Positions 1-9,376 of a stretch of 64,000 bases of DNA are shown one piece after another (within the stretch, counting starts at the first letter, position 1; every line of letters begins with the position of its first letter). The notes below the pieces were generated by a model. It did no database searches. It was not told the origin of the DNA and saw nothing but the letters and a program-made list of their open reading frames with translations. Location of the stretch: the NCBI GenBank assembly GCA_963575745.1, contig CAUYUJ010021133.1, positions 70,001 to 134,000 of the forward strand, written 5' to 3'. Source of the stretch: Prorocentrum cordatum. Its lineage: Eukaryota; Sar; Dinophyceae; Prorocentrales; Prorocentraceae. A program made the position numbers and the translations under genes.

Positions 1-117
1 TGTGTTTGCGTACGTGCGTGTGTGCGTGTGTGTGTGTGCGTGTGCGCGTTTGTGTGTGTGGTGTGTGTGTGCGTGTGTGACAGTGTGCGTGTGTGTGTGT
101 GTGGGTGTGTGTGTGTG
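1..117. repeat. GT/GC-rich dinucleotide microsatellite
   Basis: Imperfect (GT)n with GC interruptions running in from the window edge. Frames through it give only Cys/Val repeats and are not genes. Confidence 0.95.
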
Positions 118-443
118 GGGGGGTCCGCCTGCTCAGCCGGCTCCCCCACCGGTGTGGCTACCGCATCGCATGTGTTGCTGCCCCATCTGGCTGTGCCCAG
201 CCGCCGCTGGGCTGCCGTCCCCCCCCAGCTGCTGCCCGGCCGGCGCCGTGGCTGGTTCCCACCCCCTCGGCGCTCCTCCCACCGCAGCCGGTGACTTGCC
301 TGAGCGGGCCCGGCTTCCCCTCTTCCTGTCGCGCCGGGGTATCCTCCTCTTCCCACGTGCATCGCGGCCCAATTTGCATCTAGCGTGCCCCCCTGATGCC
401 AGATCGCCGGAGCAGTCACCCTCTGCCCAGCCGCCGACACAAA
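118..443. other. Unique GC-rich spacer between two GT arrays
   Basis: Non-repetitive, C-rich sequence. Frames on both strands are open for 70-90 codons, but I recognise no domain and see no clear splice signal. It could hold an exon; nothing proves it. Confidence 0.4.
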
Positions 444-697
444 AGTGTGTGTGTGCGCGTGTGTGCGTGTGTGTGTTATGTATGTGTGTGCGTGTGTGTG
501 TGTGTGTGTGTGCGCGTTCGTTGCGTGTGTATGTGTGTGCGTATGTGCGTGTGTGCGTGTGTGCGTGTGTGTACGCGTTTGCGAGTGCGTGTGCGTGTGT
601 TTGTGTGTGCGTATTGTGTGTGCGTGTGTACGTGTGTGTGTGTGCGTGTCTGTGCGTGCGTGTGTTTGCGAGTGCGTGTGCGCGTGCGTGTGTGTCT
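444..697. repeat. GT/GC-rich dinucleotide microsatellite
   Basis: Second imperfect (GT)n array with GCGT and GTGCGA interruptions, probably a continuation of the first array around the unique spacer. Confidence 0.95.
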
Positions 698-832
698 AGG
701 TTTCATGTTATGCTGGATTGATACGAGTTCGTGTTTCGTTTCGGGCGTGCCTTTTTTTCCGCGAGGTGAATTGACTGACAGAACCGAATTGAACTGAACT
801 GAACAGACTGCTCGCACCCACTACACGACAGT

Positions 833-1640
833 TGTATTCTCGGCCGCCGATGGCGCAAAATATGGCGCAACCGATAGGAGACGGTTTTATTCTCGGCTGC
901 CGGAGGCCCAATTTATGCCGCAACCGATAGGAGACGATTCTATTTTCAGTCGCCGAGGGCGCAAGCTACGGCGCAACCGATAGGAGACGGTTCTATTCTT
1001 AGCCGCCGAGGGCGCATTTTATGTCGCAACCGGTAGGAGGTTGTTTTGTTCTCATCCGCCGAGGACGCAAACAATGGCGCAACCGATCGGAGACGGTTTT
1101 ATTCTCGACCGCCGAGGGCGCAAGCTATGGCGCAACCGATATGAAGCGGTTCCATTCTCGGCCGACGAGGGCGCAACCTATGCCGCAACCGATGAAGAAA
1201 AGGTGATCTTCTCGGCCGCCGAGGGCGCAATGTATGGCGCAACCGATCAAGAAAATGTTATCTTCTCGGCCGACGAGGGCGCAAATTTCGGCGCAACCGA
1301 TGGGAGACGGTTTTATTCTCAGCCGCCGAGGGCGCAAATTATGGCGCAACCGGTAAGAGACGGTTTTATTCTCGGCCGCCGAGGGCGCAACGTATGGCGC
1401 AACCGATAGGCGACGGTTGTATTCTCAGCCGCCGAGGGCGCAATGTATGGCACAACCGACACGCGACGGTTTTATTCTCGGCCGCCGAGGGCGCAACTTG
1501 TGGCGCAACCAGAAGAAATGGTTCTAGTCTTGGCCGTCGAGGGCGCAAGTTTTGGCGCAACCGATCGGAGACTGTTTTATCCTCAGCCGCCGAGGGCGCA
1601 ACCTATGGCGCAACTGATAGTTGACAGTTTTATTGAATCG
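833..1640. repeat. 53-bp tandem satellite, about 15 copies
   Basis: A 53-bp unit carrying the cores CGATAGGAGACGGTTTTATT and GCCGCCGAGGGCGCAA is repeated about fifteen times with 5-20 percent divergence. The period is not a multiple of three, so apparent open frames are by-products. The array resumes at 2411 after a different satellite. Confidence 0.95.
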
Positions 1641-2290
1641 CTTCGCTCATTCCGCCAGCCCGTGGGGGCCTCTTGCGGGCTCCCAAGAGGCCTTTTGGGG
1701 GCCTTTTTAGAGCCTCTTGGGGGTCTCTTGGGGGCGTCTTGGGGGCCTCCTGAGGGCTCTTGGGGGCCCCTGGGGGCCTCTTAAGGACCTCTTGGGGCTT
1801 GGGGGCCTCTCAGGACCGAGGGCTCGAAATGTTGTTTCATGCTTCCCCCTTGGGGCCGCTCTTGGGGCGCTCTAGGGGCCCTCTTGGGCCGTCTTGGAGG
1901 CCTCTTGGGGCCCTCTTGGGCCGTCTTGGGGCCCTCTTGGGGGCCTCTTGCGCCCTCTTGGGGCGATCTTGGGGGCCCCTTGAGCCGTCTTGGGGTGTCG
2001 GGAAGCCGAAAAGGTGGAGACACCAAAATCTGTCCAAAACCTACGGGAAAGCAATGATTGTTGCATCTTGGGGCCCTCTTGAGAGTGCTCTTGGAGGCCT
2101 TTTGGGGCGTCTGGGGGCCATCTTGGGCGTCTTGGAGCGATCTTGTGGCATCTCGAACCCTTGGTGTACCATCTTGGGGGCCTCTTGGGCGCTGTTGGCT
2201 CTTCTTGGAACTCTCTCTTAGCCCTTCTTGGGACTCTCGGGGACGTCTCCGGGCCCTGTTGGTGCGCTCCTGGAGCGCTCTGGGGGCTTC
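1641..2290. repeat. Degenerate 'CTTGGGGGCCTCTTGG' satellite
   Basis: Short irregular repeats of TCTTGGGGGC/CCTCTTGG interrupt the 53-bp array. Translation gives Gly-Ala-Ser-Trp-Gly-Pro-Leu-Gly low complexity. The same satellite recurs near 9950, 34.6-35.6 kb and 41.7-42.45 kb. Confidence 0.9.
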
Positions 2291-2425
2291 TCCCGGGACC
2301 TTGCCGGGGTACTTTTCGTCCGGGGACCCCCAGGGGCCGCCCCGCGCGCGCGAACTAGAAATATTGTGAACCAGTTACCGGAGATCTTAGCACGCCTCTG
2401 GCCCGTTCGGCCGGCGAATTCTCAG
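2291..2425 (-). repeat. Dispersed repeat, inverted copy of 21172-21320
   Basis: Contains the run from GGGGTACTTTTCGTC through GCGCGCGCGAACTAGAAATA to GGCCGGCGAATTC. The reverse complement lies at 21172-21320 with high identity. No coding content recognised. Confidence 0.8.
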
Positions 2426-2665
2426 CCGACGAGGGCGCAACCGATAAGAGAAGGTTTTATTCTCGGCCGCCGACCGAGGGCGCAACCTATGGCGCAACCG
2501 ATAGGACACGGTTTGATTCTCGGCCGCCGAGGGCGCAAATTATGGCGCAACCGATTGCAGATGGTCATATTCTCAGTCGCCGAGGTCACAATCCATGGCG
2601 CAACCGATTAGAGACGATTCTATTCTCAGTCGCCGAGGGCGCAATGTATGGCGCAACTTAGAAAG
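2411..2665. repeat. 53-bp tandem satellite, continuation (about 4.7 copies)
   Basis: Same 53-bp unit and orientation as 833-1640. One copy has a small insertion (GCCGCCGACCGAGGGCG). Confidence 0.95.
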
Positions 2666-3794
2666 CAACCTATGGCCTCCGCCGCCGATCCCAGGGAAAA
2701 ACGATGGGGTTCATGCAGCGCACCGCGCAGGCAAAACATCCACCACATGTTGTACCTTCCATCAACATGCAACTGCACCATTGAATACTGCAGCGCTTGG
2801 CGTCATTGGTGGCAGCTGCCACGGCCGATCTATCAACGATCTGTGCGGATGGGACCCAGGACAAAATTCACGCGCTCCGCGTTGTTCTCGCGTTCGCATC
2901 ACGCCGACAGACCTCTGCCAGGAGAAGGAGGATGAGCACGAGGAGGAAAAGGAGAAACGAGGACGAAATCGGGGAGGAATACGAGTGGTGTGGCCATTCG
3001 GATGCGTGCGGGGCTACGCCCGATTTATGCTCGCCGTTTGGCTTGGCGGTGGGGCCCACACGGCGAGCTGTCTTGTATTTCTTTTCCAGTCCGAGCGTGA
3101 TCCGTGTTTCCACAGTGGTGTTCCCGTCGTTCAGGAACCGGGACTTGCGCTTGCCACTTCTTCTGGATCCGGGGGACTCCTTGTCGTTGTCGCCGCCTTC
3201 CTTTCATCTCATCCGCCTTCCCCTGGTCCTCCTGCTCCTCCCGCTCCTTCTGGCGCTGCTGCTAGTGTGCCTTCTCGTCCTCGTTCGTCATCATTCTCGT
3301 TCTTCTCCTGCTCATCCGCCACCTCCTTCACTGTAGTTGCACATCATCCCTTTCATATTGTGCGTAGCGCGATAGGGCCATCTTGAATGTTCCAGGTCCC
3401 CTATGACACCCGCTGGCGGAAAGAAAATTGTCAACGCAAGGGGACGGGATGTGAGGAAGGGATGAGACGTCGGATGTGCCGCGAGCGCGCCTGGCTCGCC
3501 CCCCCCCCAACCATCCCACCTCACCCCCTCCTCTCCCTGCAGCTCAGGGGCCCGCCTCCCCGCACATCCCTCTCGTCTTCCTGGCCCCTCGGGGTCCCTG
3601 GAGCCACCGGCAGCCCGATCCACGGCGGCGACGAACACGCGGACGCCGACCACGACGTCGGCGTCGATGACCGTCTCGGCGGCGACGCCGACGGGAGCGG
3701 TGGCTGCGACGCTGACTCTCACGTCGGCCGCGACGTCGACGTTGACGACCACGGTGGCGGCGACGCCGAAGTTCGAGTAGGGGATCGACTACAT
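2666..3794. other. Unique stretch, no recognisable gene
   Basis: Low-repeat sequence with a polypurine patch (2926-2990), a pyrimidine-rich part (3180-3330) and a GAC/GCC-biased part (3620-3775) that is simple on both strands. Frames of 60-260 codons exist in several phases, but none shows a domain or consistent codon bias. Confidence 0.5.
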
Positions 3795-3796
3795 AA

Positions 3797-3922
3797 TTAA
3801 TTCACCCCAACATTTGTTTAGCCGCCGACTTTTCTGCGAAAATCACGTAAAATGCTCCGTACATGTACGGAGCATTATACGCATTTGCTTGCACATGTAA
3901 AAAATACTGGGGTAAATCAAAT
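3797..3922. mobile_element. Palindrome-centred MITE
   Basis: About 125 bp. Diverged ends ATTCACCCCAACATTT and ATACTGGGGTAAAT are inverted repeats. The centre (3851-3876) is a perfect 26-bp palindrome around CCGTACATGTACGG. It is AT-rich against a GC-rich background. No second copy seen here. Confidence 0.6.
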
Positions 3923-3935
3923 CTGTAATCGATCC

Positions 3936-4330
3936 TCGGAGGAGGAAGAGGAGGAGGCGCGCAGGCGACCGATGAAAAAGGAGGAGGCTGAGGAGGGAGG
4001 GGGAGGAGGAGAAGCGGGGAGGATGAGGAGGACGACGAGGGGGAGGAGGAGGCGGAGGAGGAGGATGAGGAGGGCGAGGACGTGGAGGAGGGGGAGGAGG
4101 GGGAGGAGGAGGAAAGGGGAAGGAGTGGGAAGAAACCTAAGAGGAGGAGGAGGAGGAGGTGGAGGAGGAGGAGGAGGAGGAGGAGGAATAGCAGGAGGAG
4201 GAGGACGACGACGACGACGGGCAGGAGGAGGAGGAGGAGGAGGAGGAGGACGACGACGACGGGGAAGAGGAGGAGGAGGACGAAGCAAAGCGGGGAGGAG
4301 AAGGAGGAGCAGGAGGAGGAGGAGGATCGA
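3936..4330. repeat. GGA trinucleotide array (imperfect)
   Basis: GGA/GAC/GAGG polypurine on the + strand, interrupted by short unique words. Frames in it are Glu/Arg/Gly repeats. Confidence 0.95.
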
Positions 4331-4334
4331 ACGT

Positions 4335-4485
4335 TGGCGGCCACCGCGGCGTCGGCGTCCGCCCCCGCGGCGGCGACGCGCCGAGCGAGGGCGGCGCCGC
4401 TCGGCCCCGACTCCCCCGAGCTGCTGGCGGTGGCCCGGCGCGCCCTGGACCTCACCAACGGCCACCGGGCGGCGCGGGGCCTGCG
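4335..4485 (+). CDS. CAP-domain gene, exon 1 (helix 1)
   Basis: The frame through 4451 reads PELLAVARRALDLTNGHRAA followed by RGLR, which matches the first helix of CAP/SCP/PR-1 domains (Leu-x-x-x-Asn-x-x-Arg-x-x-x-Gly-Leu). Third codon positions are almost all G or C. I place a GC donor after 4485; joining to 9297 gives the expected Gly-Leu-Arg-Pro-x-Arg-Trp spacing and keeps frame. The 5' end is uncertain: the frame runs back through Ala/Arg-rich sequence into the GGA array, and no start codon or signal peptide can be assigned. CAP proteins are usually secreted, and their biochemical role varies. Part of a gene over 4.3-19.8 kb, or one of two tandem CAP copies. Confidence 0.7.
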
Positions 4486-4555
4486 GCCGTCGGGTGGCCA
4501 AGCGGCGGGGGGTCCACCGCGGGGGGTCCACCACCACGAACCATGGGTGGGACGG

Positions 4556-4780
4556 GGGAGGTCCTCCTCCTCCTCCTCCTCCTCCTCGTCCTCCCCGCTT
4601 CGCCCCACCTCTTCCCCGTCGTCGTCGTCCTCCTCCTCCTGCTCCTCCTCCCCGTCGTCGTCGTCGTCGTCCTGCTCCTCCTCCTCTTCCTCCTCCTCCT
4701 CCTCCCCCGTCGGCGTCGTCGTCCCTCCTCCTCCTCCTCCTCCTCCTCCTCCTCCTCCTCCTCCCCCTCCTCCCTCTCCT
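4556..4780. repeat. TCC/CGT trinucleotide array
   Basis: Polypyrimidine (TCC)n with GTC runs on the + strand, just inside the first CAP intron. With the GGA array upstream it brackets exon 1 by complementary simple repeats. Confidence 0.95.
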
Positions 4781-4847
4781 ATATAATGGTAGCGGTGGTG
4801 GAGCATCGGCCCATGAGCAGTTCGAAGAAGGCAACGCTATAAACAGA

Positions 4848-5010
4848 AACTTGTGGCGTTCCGCGCGGATTTCTTTGATCCGCGCTGGAGGTTTCCCGGC
4901 GGCGCCTCCGGCCCTCTGGCGCGCTCCGCGCGCCGGAGACGGGGGTCCGGCGCAGATGCTAGAAGTCCGCTCGGAACACCAACAGTTTGTGTTTGTGGCA
5001 GTTCTTCTTC
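4848..5010. mobile_element. MITE family G, copy 1
   Basis: Ends AACTTGTGGCGTTCCGCGCG and (reverse) CACAAACTGTTGGTGTTCCG are imperfect inverted repeats around an inner palindrome built on TCCGCGCTGG and GGCGCGCTCCGCGCGCC. Other copies: 19436, 25278, 43412 and 55798. Confidence 0.8.
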
Positions 5011-5033
5011 TAGCAAAGGGGGAGGGGGTGCCC

Positions 5034-5575
5034 CGGGGTGTGTGTGAGTTCGATCGGTGTTTACACCGAGCCGCCCGAAGCAGATCTCCCCCAGCAGCAG
5101 GCAGCTCCCGATGAATGCCGGTAGGTGGGGCGCGTACGGGGGGCGTCTGTCTGCGGCAGTTCGGTGCCCACCCTCAGGGTTACGCCATTTGGGCGTATCC
5201 CGATCAATGCAAACGGCAAGTTTTTCGCGCTGTGGGAAGTCACGACAGGAGGTCGTTCGCTAGTTTCGGCTTCCGGGGGCCCTCACCGGGCCTCGGGACC
5301 GTCAAACAACGACTCAGGACGAAGAACCAGTCCCGGGGAAGAGGTCAAGACCTCCTCTGGGGGTAGACGTTTGGACACAATCACGACGAATGCAATCTGG
5401 GTTCGGTGCTCAAGGGACGGGGGTCAATGCAAACAGGGGTCAGCCAGAGCGCCAGATCTTGCAGGATCTTGCAGAGCCAGGGTCGCACTGCCCCGGGTTT
5501 GGGTGCAGGATCCTGCAAGGCCTGACTGACCCGGGTCTGGGCTGGCCTGGGTCAGTAGATCCCCGAGGCCGTCGG
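5034..5575. repeat. Dispersed repeat family R, copy 1
   Basis: Diverged homologue of 15832-16650. Shared landmarks in order: GGGGTGTGTGTGAG, CACCGAG..GCCCGAAGCAGAT, GTCTGCGGCAGTTCGGTG, CCCTCACCGGGCCTCGGGACCGTC, GGTCAATGCAAAC and GGATCCTGCA. Short frames differ between copies, so I read it as a non-coding interspersed repeat. Confidence 0.8.
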
Positions 5576-6785
5576 GGCTCGCGCGAGGAGTCCGGCTTCT
5601 CCGTTTCCTCCCCCCCCTCCGGACTCGGGCGCCGCCATCTTTCCCCAGCGGGCGCTTCTCACCTTGCTTCGGGCCTGGGGACCCTCAGGGACCGTTCCGT
5701 CTCGAAGCATGTTGCAGAGAGATGGGATCCTCGGTCCTGGTCCAGACTTTTTCGCGATGCCGCACTTTTGGCTGCAGTGCCAGATCTGAGGGTCCTCCAC
5801 CACCTCCCTCTCCACCGCCTCTCCGATATGTATTTCGATCTTCTGCGAACCCTACTCATACGGGTCCAGGCGACTCTGGGGTATCGGACCCCCCCGCGGT
5901 CCGCTTGGTTGCAGGAATCCTTCAGCTATGGATCCGCGCCAAGGTTTTTTGTTGTCAGAGATCTGACCTGCACGGGTTAAGGTTCGCGTGTAGTTACCTC
6001 GTTTTCCTCCTCCTCCCCAGAGGGGAAGCGGCCCGAAGGGGATCAGGGGCAACGTTCGGAACTGAGAGGCTCAGGCGCGAACGCAGCGCCCGTGCATGGC
6101 CGATGCGATAGCCCACCCCACGCAGGAAAGCAAGGCTTCGCTGTCATGGGTCTATCTCAGATCCGTCGGCGATGCATTGCCGACTCCGGCTCGCTGCTTC
6201 CCCACCTGAGCCTGTCCTTCCTGAGCGTTCCTCCACCTGCAGAGGGGCCAGGAGGTTTTTCTCCTAGTGGTTGTCTGCCTCTCGCGGCCCTTCCCGGCCG
6301 CGGGGCCGTCAATTGTACTGTCCCTGGGCGGAGAACCGGTCCTCGGGGCTCCGGGGTGCAAGACCCGCTTCCCCCAGGCCAGAGGGTTCCAAAGGGGGTT
6401 TTTGGGGAGGGGGCGTTCCAGAGAGCCCACCAGGGGCCTCGGAATCTTGTCAAAGCAGGGGGTGCGAGCGAAAGGACGCGCCGCTGCCTGGACTCCATCC
6501 GCGTGTTGATACTGGTGGTCCTCTCAAGGGAGGAACAGCCACCCGGACCGGACAATCGGCGTTTACTATACGGCCCTGGGCGTTTACTGACCAGCCCTGT
6601 TTTGCTCGGTTCCCGCAGTGGGGGCGTTTAGTAAACGGCTTCGTGCTCATATCGTGGGGGGGTATTATTTGCCGTCTGTTCTCGACGGGGGCACGACGAT
6701 CGGTTTCCCGCGGCGGCGCGTCACCGATGTTGGTTTTGCTCTCCAAGGTCCTCAGGCGTCTCGCCGGCTTCGGCCTCTCCGAGCC
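5576..6785. other. Intronic or intergenic unique stretch
   Basis: No tandem repeat or MITE recognised. Open frames of 60-200 codons appear in several phases on both strands with no consistent codon bias, expected at this GC content. 6155-6185 carries the 'GTCGGCGATGCATTGCCGA' motif also seen near 12440, 46900, 57010 and 59070. Confidence 0.5.
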
Positions 6786-6972
6786 CTTACAGTCGGGGCG
6801 CTGAAGACGGACCCCTTCTCGTTGGGGAGGGGCTCGGTGTCCCTTGATTGTGTTACAGCTTGGCTTGGGTTTTTCCCGGAGGTTTTCGATGGTAAATCGA
6901 AGCCTAACTTTTGGGATCCAGGGGCCTCGTTCCTTCCTTGGGGCTCCTTAGGTCAACGCCCCGACCTGTACC
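6786..6972. mobile_element. MITE family I, copy 1
   Basis: Left end CAGTCGGGGCGCTGAAGACG; right end GGCTCCTTAGGTCAACGCCCCGAC is its imperfect inverted repeat. About 185 bp. Copies near 11042, 38990 and 54803. Confidence 0.75.
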
Positions 6973-7258
6973 CAGGCGCCAGGGTGGCGCAGGTCGCTCT
7001 GGGACGGTGGGCCGTTCCTCGGGGGAGAGCCCCAGGGTCCGGGGCCCGTGTCCTTCCGGAGCCGTGGAGCGCGTCGGTGCGAGGCAGGGGGGATCTCAGA
7101 GGTGGATCGCAGTTTACCGCAGGCTCTCAGTTCTGCCGCGGCCGTCGTCTTACTAGCCGTGTGTTCGTGGTCCTGCTCACGTGGTGATTTTGGGCGTGGT
7201 AGTTGTGGCTGATGGTCGTAGCTGTTCTCGTCGTGGCTGCGTTCATCATGGCTCGTTC
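6973..7258. other. Unique stretch, no gene recognised
   Basis: GC-rich to 7150, then GTGGT/GTCGT-biased. Nothing identifiable. Confidence 0.4.
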
Positions 7259-7412
7259 CTCCTACCCTGACACGTCGATTAAGGAATTGGCCGTTTTCGG
7301 TTCGCGAGAGGGCGTCGCGGCCGTCATTTTTGCGGGTCCAGGTCCGTCGGTTTCGGTCCCAGGCCGTTTTCGCCAAGGGGAGGTCTACTGAAGGGAGGTT
7401 TGTCCAGCGCCG
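7252..7412. mobile_element. MITE-like family P, copy 1
   Basis: Block CCTACCCTGACACGTCGATTAAGG ... GTCCGTCGGTTTCGGTCCCAGG ... GGAGGTTTGTCC. Complete copies show imperfect inverted ends resembling GGCGGTGGACA. Recurs at 29373, 45990, 46205 and 57145. Confidence 0.75.
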
Positions 7413-7483
7413 AGGATCGGCGCTGACCGCCGACGGGGGGGTCCCCTGCCGATCGCTGGGCCGACCTGGGCTCGTCACAGTCA

Positions 7484-7642
7484 GCCACGCCCAGAGCGGG
7501 GAGGGCTTCTCAGAAGCACCACTGATTCCTCGAAGGCGCGGGCCTTGTCTATAGGTGCAAGGCTGGCGCATTCTAAGAAGCAGCCTCCTTCTAAGATGCC
7601 CTCCCCCCTCCCTCCACCCCCTTGTGCGCGCCGCCAACACAT
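7484..7642. mobile_element. Foldback MITE family C, copy 1
   Basis: Nearly self-complementary: GGAGGGCTTCTCAGAAGCACC pairs with the CTTCTAAGATGCCCTCCCC side around GGCGCGGGCCTTGTCTATAGG; the right end is GCGCGCCGCCAA. Copies near 18905, 31253, 45068 and 60447. Confidence 0.85.
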
Positions 7643-7704
7643 GACGTCGCTCTCCCCGCTCCGCCTGTCCGTCGGTCCCAGTTCGGCGAGAGCCCGTCCG
7701 TTGA

Positions 7705-7800
7705 AGGGAAAAAACACACAGACACAATTAATCCTCGATTCCCCAGAACATATGGGAAAATATGGGAAGTGGGGGGAGACGAAAACCCAGAAAATGTAGG
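7705..7800 (+). mobile_element. MITE family H, 3'-truncated copy
   Basis: Carries the left half of family H (AAAAAACACACAGACACAAT, then ATATGGGAAAATATGGGAAG). The right GTGTGTATTT..GTGTGTCC end is missing. Confidence 0.8.
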
Positions 7801-7904
7801 GTATGTTCGCGCGCGTGTGACGTGCAACAGATCACGTGCACTATGTTTGGGCCGTAGGCCCGTCGCCAGGATGCAGCTCCTGGGGGATGAGGTTCTGAGT
7901 CGAT

Positions 7905-8150
7905 GCTGGTAAATCCCTGGTTGGAAGCTTGCCTAATCTGGCTCGATCCCGCGGTCTCAGTACGACTTAATCCAGCTTGATCCGACTTAATTTGGCTTAA
8001 GCCGGTTTGATCACGCTGTCTCAGTCCCGCCTGATTTGGTTTAATGGCCCTCTAATCGGGCTCAGCAGTGTCAGTAGTTCTTTTGGAAGACCTCTCAGGA
8101 GTCGTCTCCCAACGTACACCTCCGTGTATTGCGTGGGCCTAGGACAAGGA
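7905..8150. repeat. Degenerate short repeats (TTAATCCGGCTTGATCC-like)
   Basis: Loose ~18-22-bp repeats of CTTAATCCAGCTTGATCCG and variants, too diverged for a fixed period. Confidence 0.5.
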
Positions 8151-8154
8151 TAAG

Positions 8155-8292
8155 TCTGTTCCAGACTGTTCAGGAACAATGTAAGAGCGTTCCAGAATGC
8201 GCTGAGACGGCCGCGGCGCCCGATACATCCTCCAAAGCTGCCGGATCTCAGAGATGATTGATTTATCCTGATCCGAATTGATCCTGTCCTGG
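8155..8292. repeat. Dispersed inverted-repeat family M, copy 1
   Basis: Contains AGAGCGTTCCAGAATGCGCT, a GCGCCCGATACATCCTCC segment and a GATTTATCCTGATCCG end, in the same order as 13725-13835 and 57540-57662. Diverged. Confidence 0.55.
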
Positions 8293-8301
8293 CTTCGTCT
8301 C

Positions 8302-8398
8302 AACGAGCACGTGGCGGCCCTCTGCGGCGTGCTCCGTAACGTCGCGGAGGACCTGTGCCACTGTTGGTCGAAGGATGTGGCGGCCCGCGCCGTGGACG
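8302..8398 (+). CDS. CAP-domain paralogous exon (exons 3 and 4 fused)
   Basis: In frame from GAG at 8305: EHVAALCGVLRNVAEDLCHC, then WSKDVAARAVDG. This matches the end of the 18063 exon plus the whole 18371 exon, but here 8341-8355 reads straight through (GTCGCGGAGGACCTG) with no intron. Homology continues about 20 bp past the GC donor at 8399 (GCTGCTGGCCGCCGCCAA against GCTGCGGGCCGTCGCCAA), so it is a genuine DNA-level paralogue. Upstream homology stops at about 8300. It lies between CAP exons 1 and 2, so it is either part of a second CAP copy or a leftover duplicated exon. It may be non-functional. Confidence 0.7.
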
Positions 8399-8445
8399 GC
8401 TGCTGGCCGCCGCCAACGATGCTCCACTCAGAAATGATTTAGAAT

Positions 8446-8695
8446 AGGGGAGGAGGAGGAGGAGGAGGAGGAGGAGGAGGAGGAGGAGGAGGAGGAGGAG
8501 GAGGAGGAGGAGGAGGAAGAGGAGGAGGCGGAGGAGGAGGAGGAGGAGGAGAAGGAGGAGGAGGAGGAGGGGCGGGAGGAGAAGGGAAGGAGCTGGAGGC
8601 GGAGGAGGAGGAGAGGAGGAGGCGGAGGAGGAGGAGGAGGAGGGGAGGAGTTGGAGGCCGAGGAGGAGGAGGCTGAGGAGGAGGAGGAGGAGGAA
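8446..8695. repeat. GGA trinucleotide array
   Basis: Near-pure (GGA)n then interrupted GGA/GGC. Coding frames through it are artefacts. Confidence 0.97.
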
Positions 8696-8984
8696 AAGAT
8701 GTCCGCCGAGTTCTCCTCACCCGGGCGTGTCCTCGTACCGGCCTCGTCTCAGCATGCACTTGCGGCCCCCTCTCTCACCGCGCATCAAGCCACCCCAGCC
8801 CAACCCGAAGGCCTCATTGTGCCTTCCATCTCCAGAGTGGGGGGGGAGTCGGGGGAACTTTGAGGAACACACAGATGGAATCCGTACCCCCCCCCCGACC
8901 CGAAAACTTGAGTCTTCAGGGGTTAGGTTGGGGTGGTCTGGTATGTAGTCGCTCTCAGCCACTTTCTTTGGCAACTTTGGGTGG
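8696..8984. other. Unique intronic stretch
   Basis: GC-rich with homopolymer G and C runs. No domain, repeat partner or splice-supported exon recognised. Confidence 0.4.
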
Positions 8985-9062
8985 CCGACCTTGTTCGAAA
9001 AACGCTCACGTGGCCCTCCAAGGCCCTTGCATCCTTACCACGCATCTTTGTGATACGGCTCG
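8985..9062 (+). repeat. Dispersed ~75-bp repeat U
   Basis: CTCCAAGGCCCTTGC..CCTTACC..GCATC matches 60150-60215, where it sits inside a family A element. Confidence 0.6.
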
Positions 9063-9102
9063 TCGGGGCAGATCAGCTGGAATCGGGGCATCTCGGAACC
9101 CT

Positions 9103-9215
9103 CCTCCCCCCCTCCTCCTCCTCCTCCTCCTCCTCCTCCTCCTCCTCGTCCTCCTCCTCCTCCTCCTCCTCCTCCTCCTCCTCCTCCTCCCTCCTCCTCC
9201 TCCTCCTCCTCCCTC
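9103..9215. repeat. TCC trinucleotide array
   Basis: (TCC)n polypyrimidine on the + strand about 80 bp upstream of CAP exon 2. Confidence 0.97.
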
Positions 9216-9296
9216 TCCGTGGGACTCCCTTCGCACCCGCGCCCTGGCCTCGCCTCGGTGCGCACCGGCGGCCCCCTCTCGGCGCCTCCCCCCGAG

Positions 9297-9347
9297 GCCG
9301 TGCCGCTGGCACCCGCGCCTCGCTGGGCTGGCGGCGGCGCGGGCGCG
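9297..9347 (+). CDS. CAP-domain gene, exon 2
   Basis: The frame reads PCRWHPRLAGLAAARAR, the Leu-x-Trp-x-x-x-Leu-x-x-x-Ala segment after helix 1 in CAP domains (Trp codon at 9307). The acceptor is the AG at 9295-9296 (CCCGAG|GCCGT); exon 1 ends next to an identical GCCGT, so a 5-bp direct repeat marks both intron ends. I place the 3' end at a GC donor (9348, GCTCAGC) because it keeps frame into 18063. A longer exon to about 9366 is possible. Third positions are nearly all G/C. The family A element starting at 9377 lies just inside the next intron. Confidence 0.65.
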
Positions 9348-9376
9348 GCTCAGCGGCGCCGCGCCAGGGGCTTCGT

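Noticed and set aside
833-2665. 53-bp and 73-bp arrays as possible CRISPR arrays
   Set aside because: Repeats are contiguous without unique spacers, and the genome is eukaryotic.
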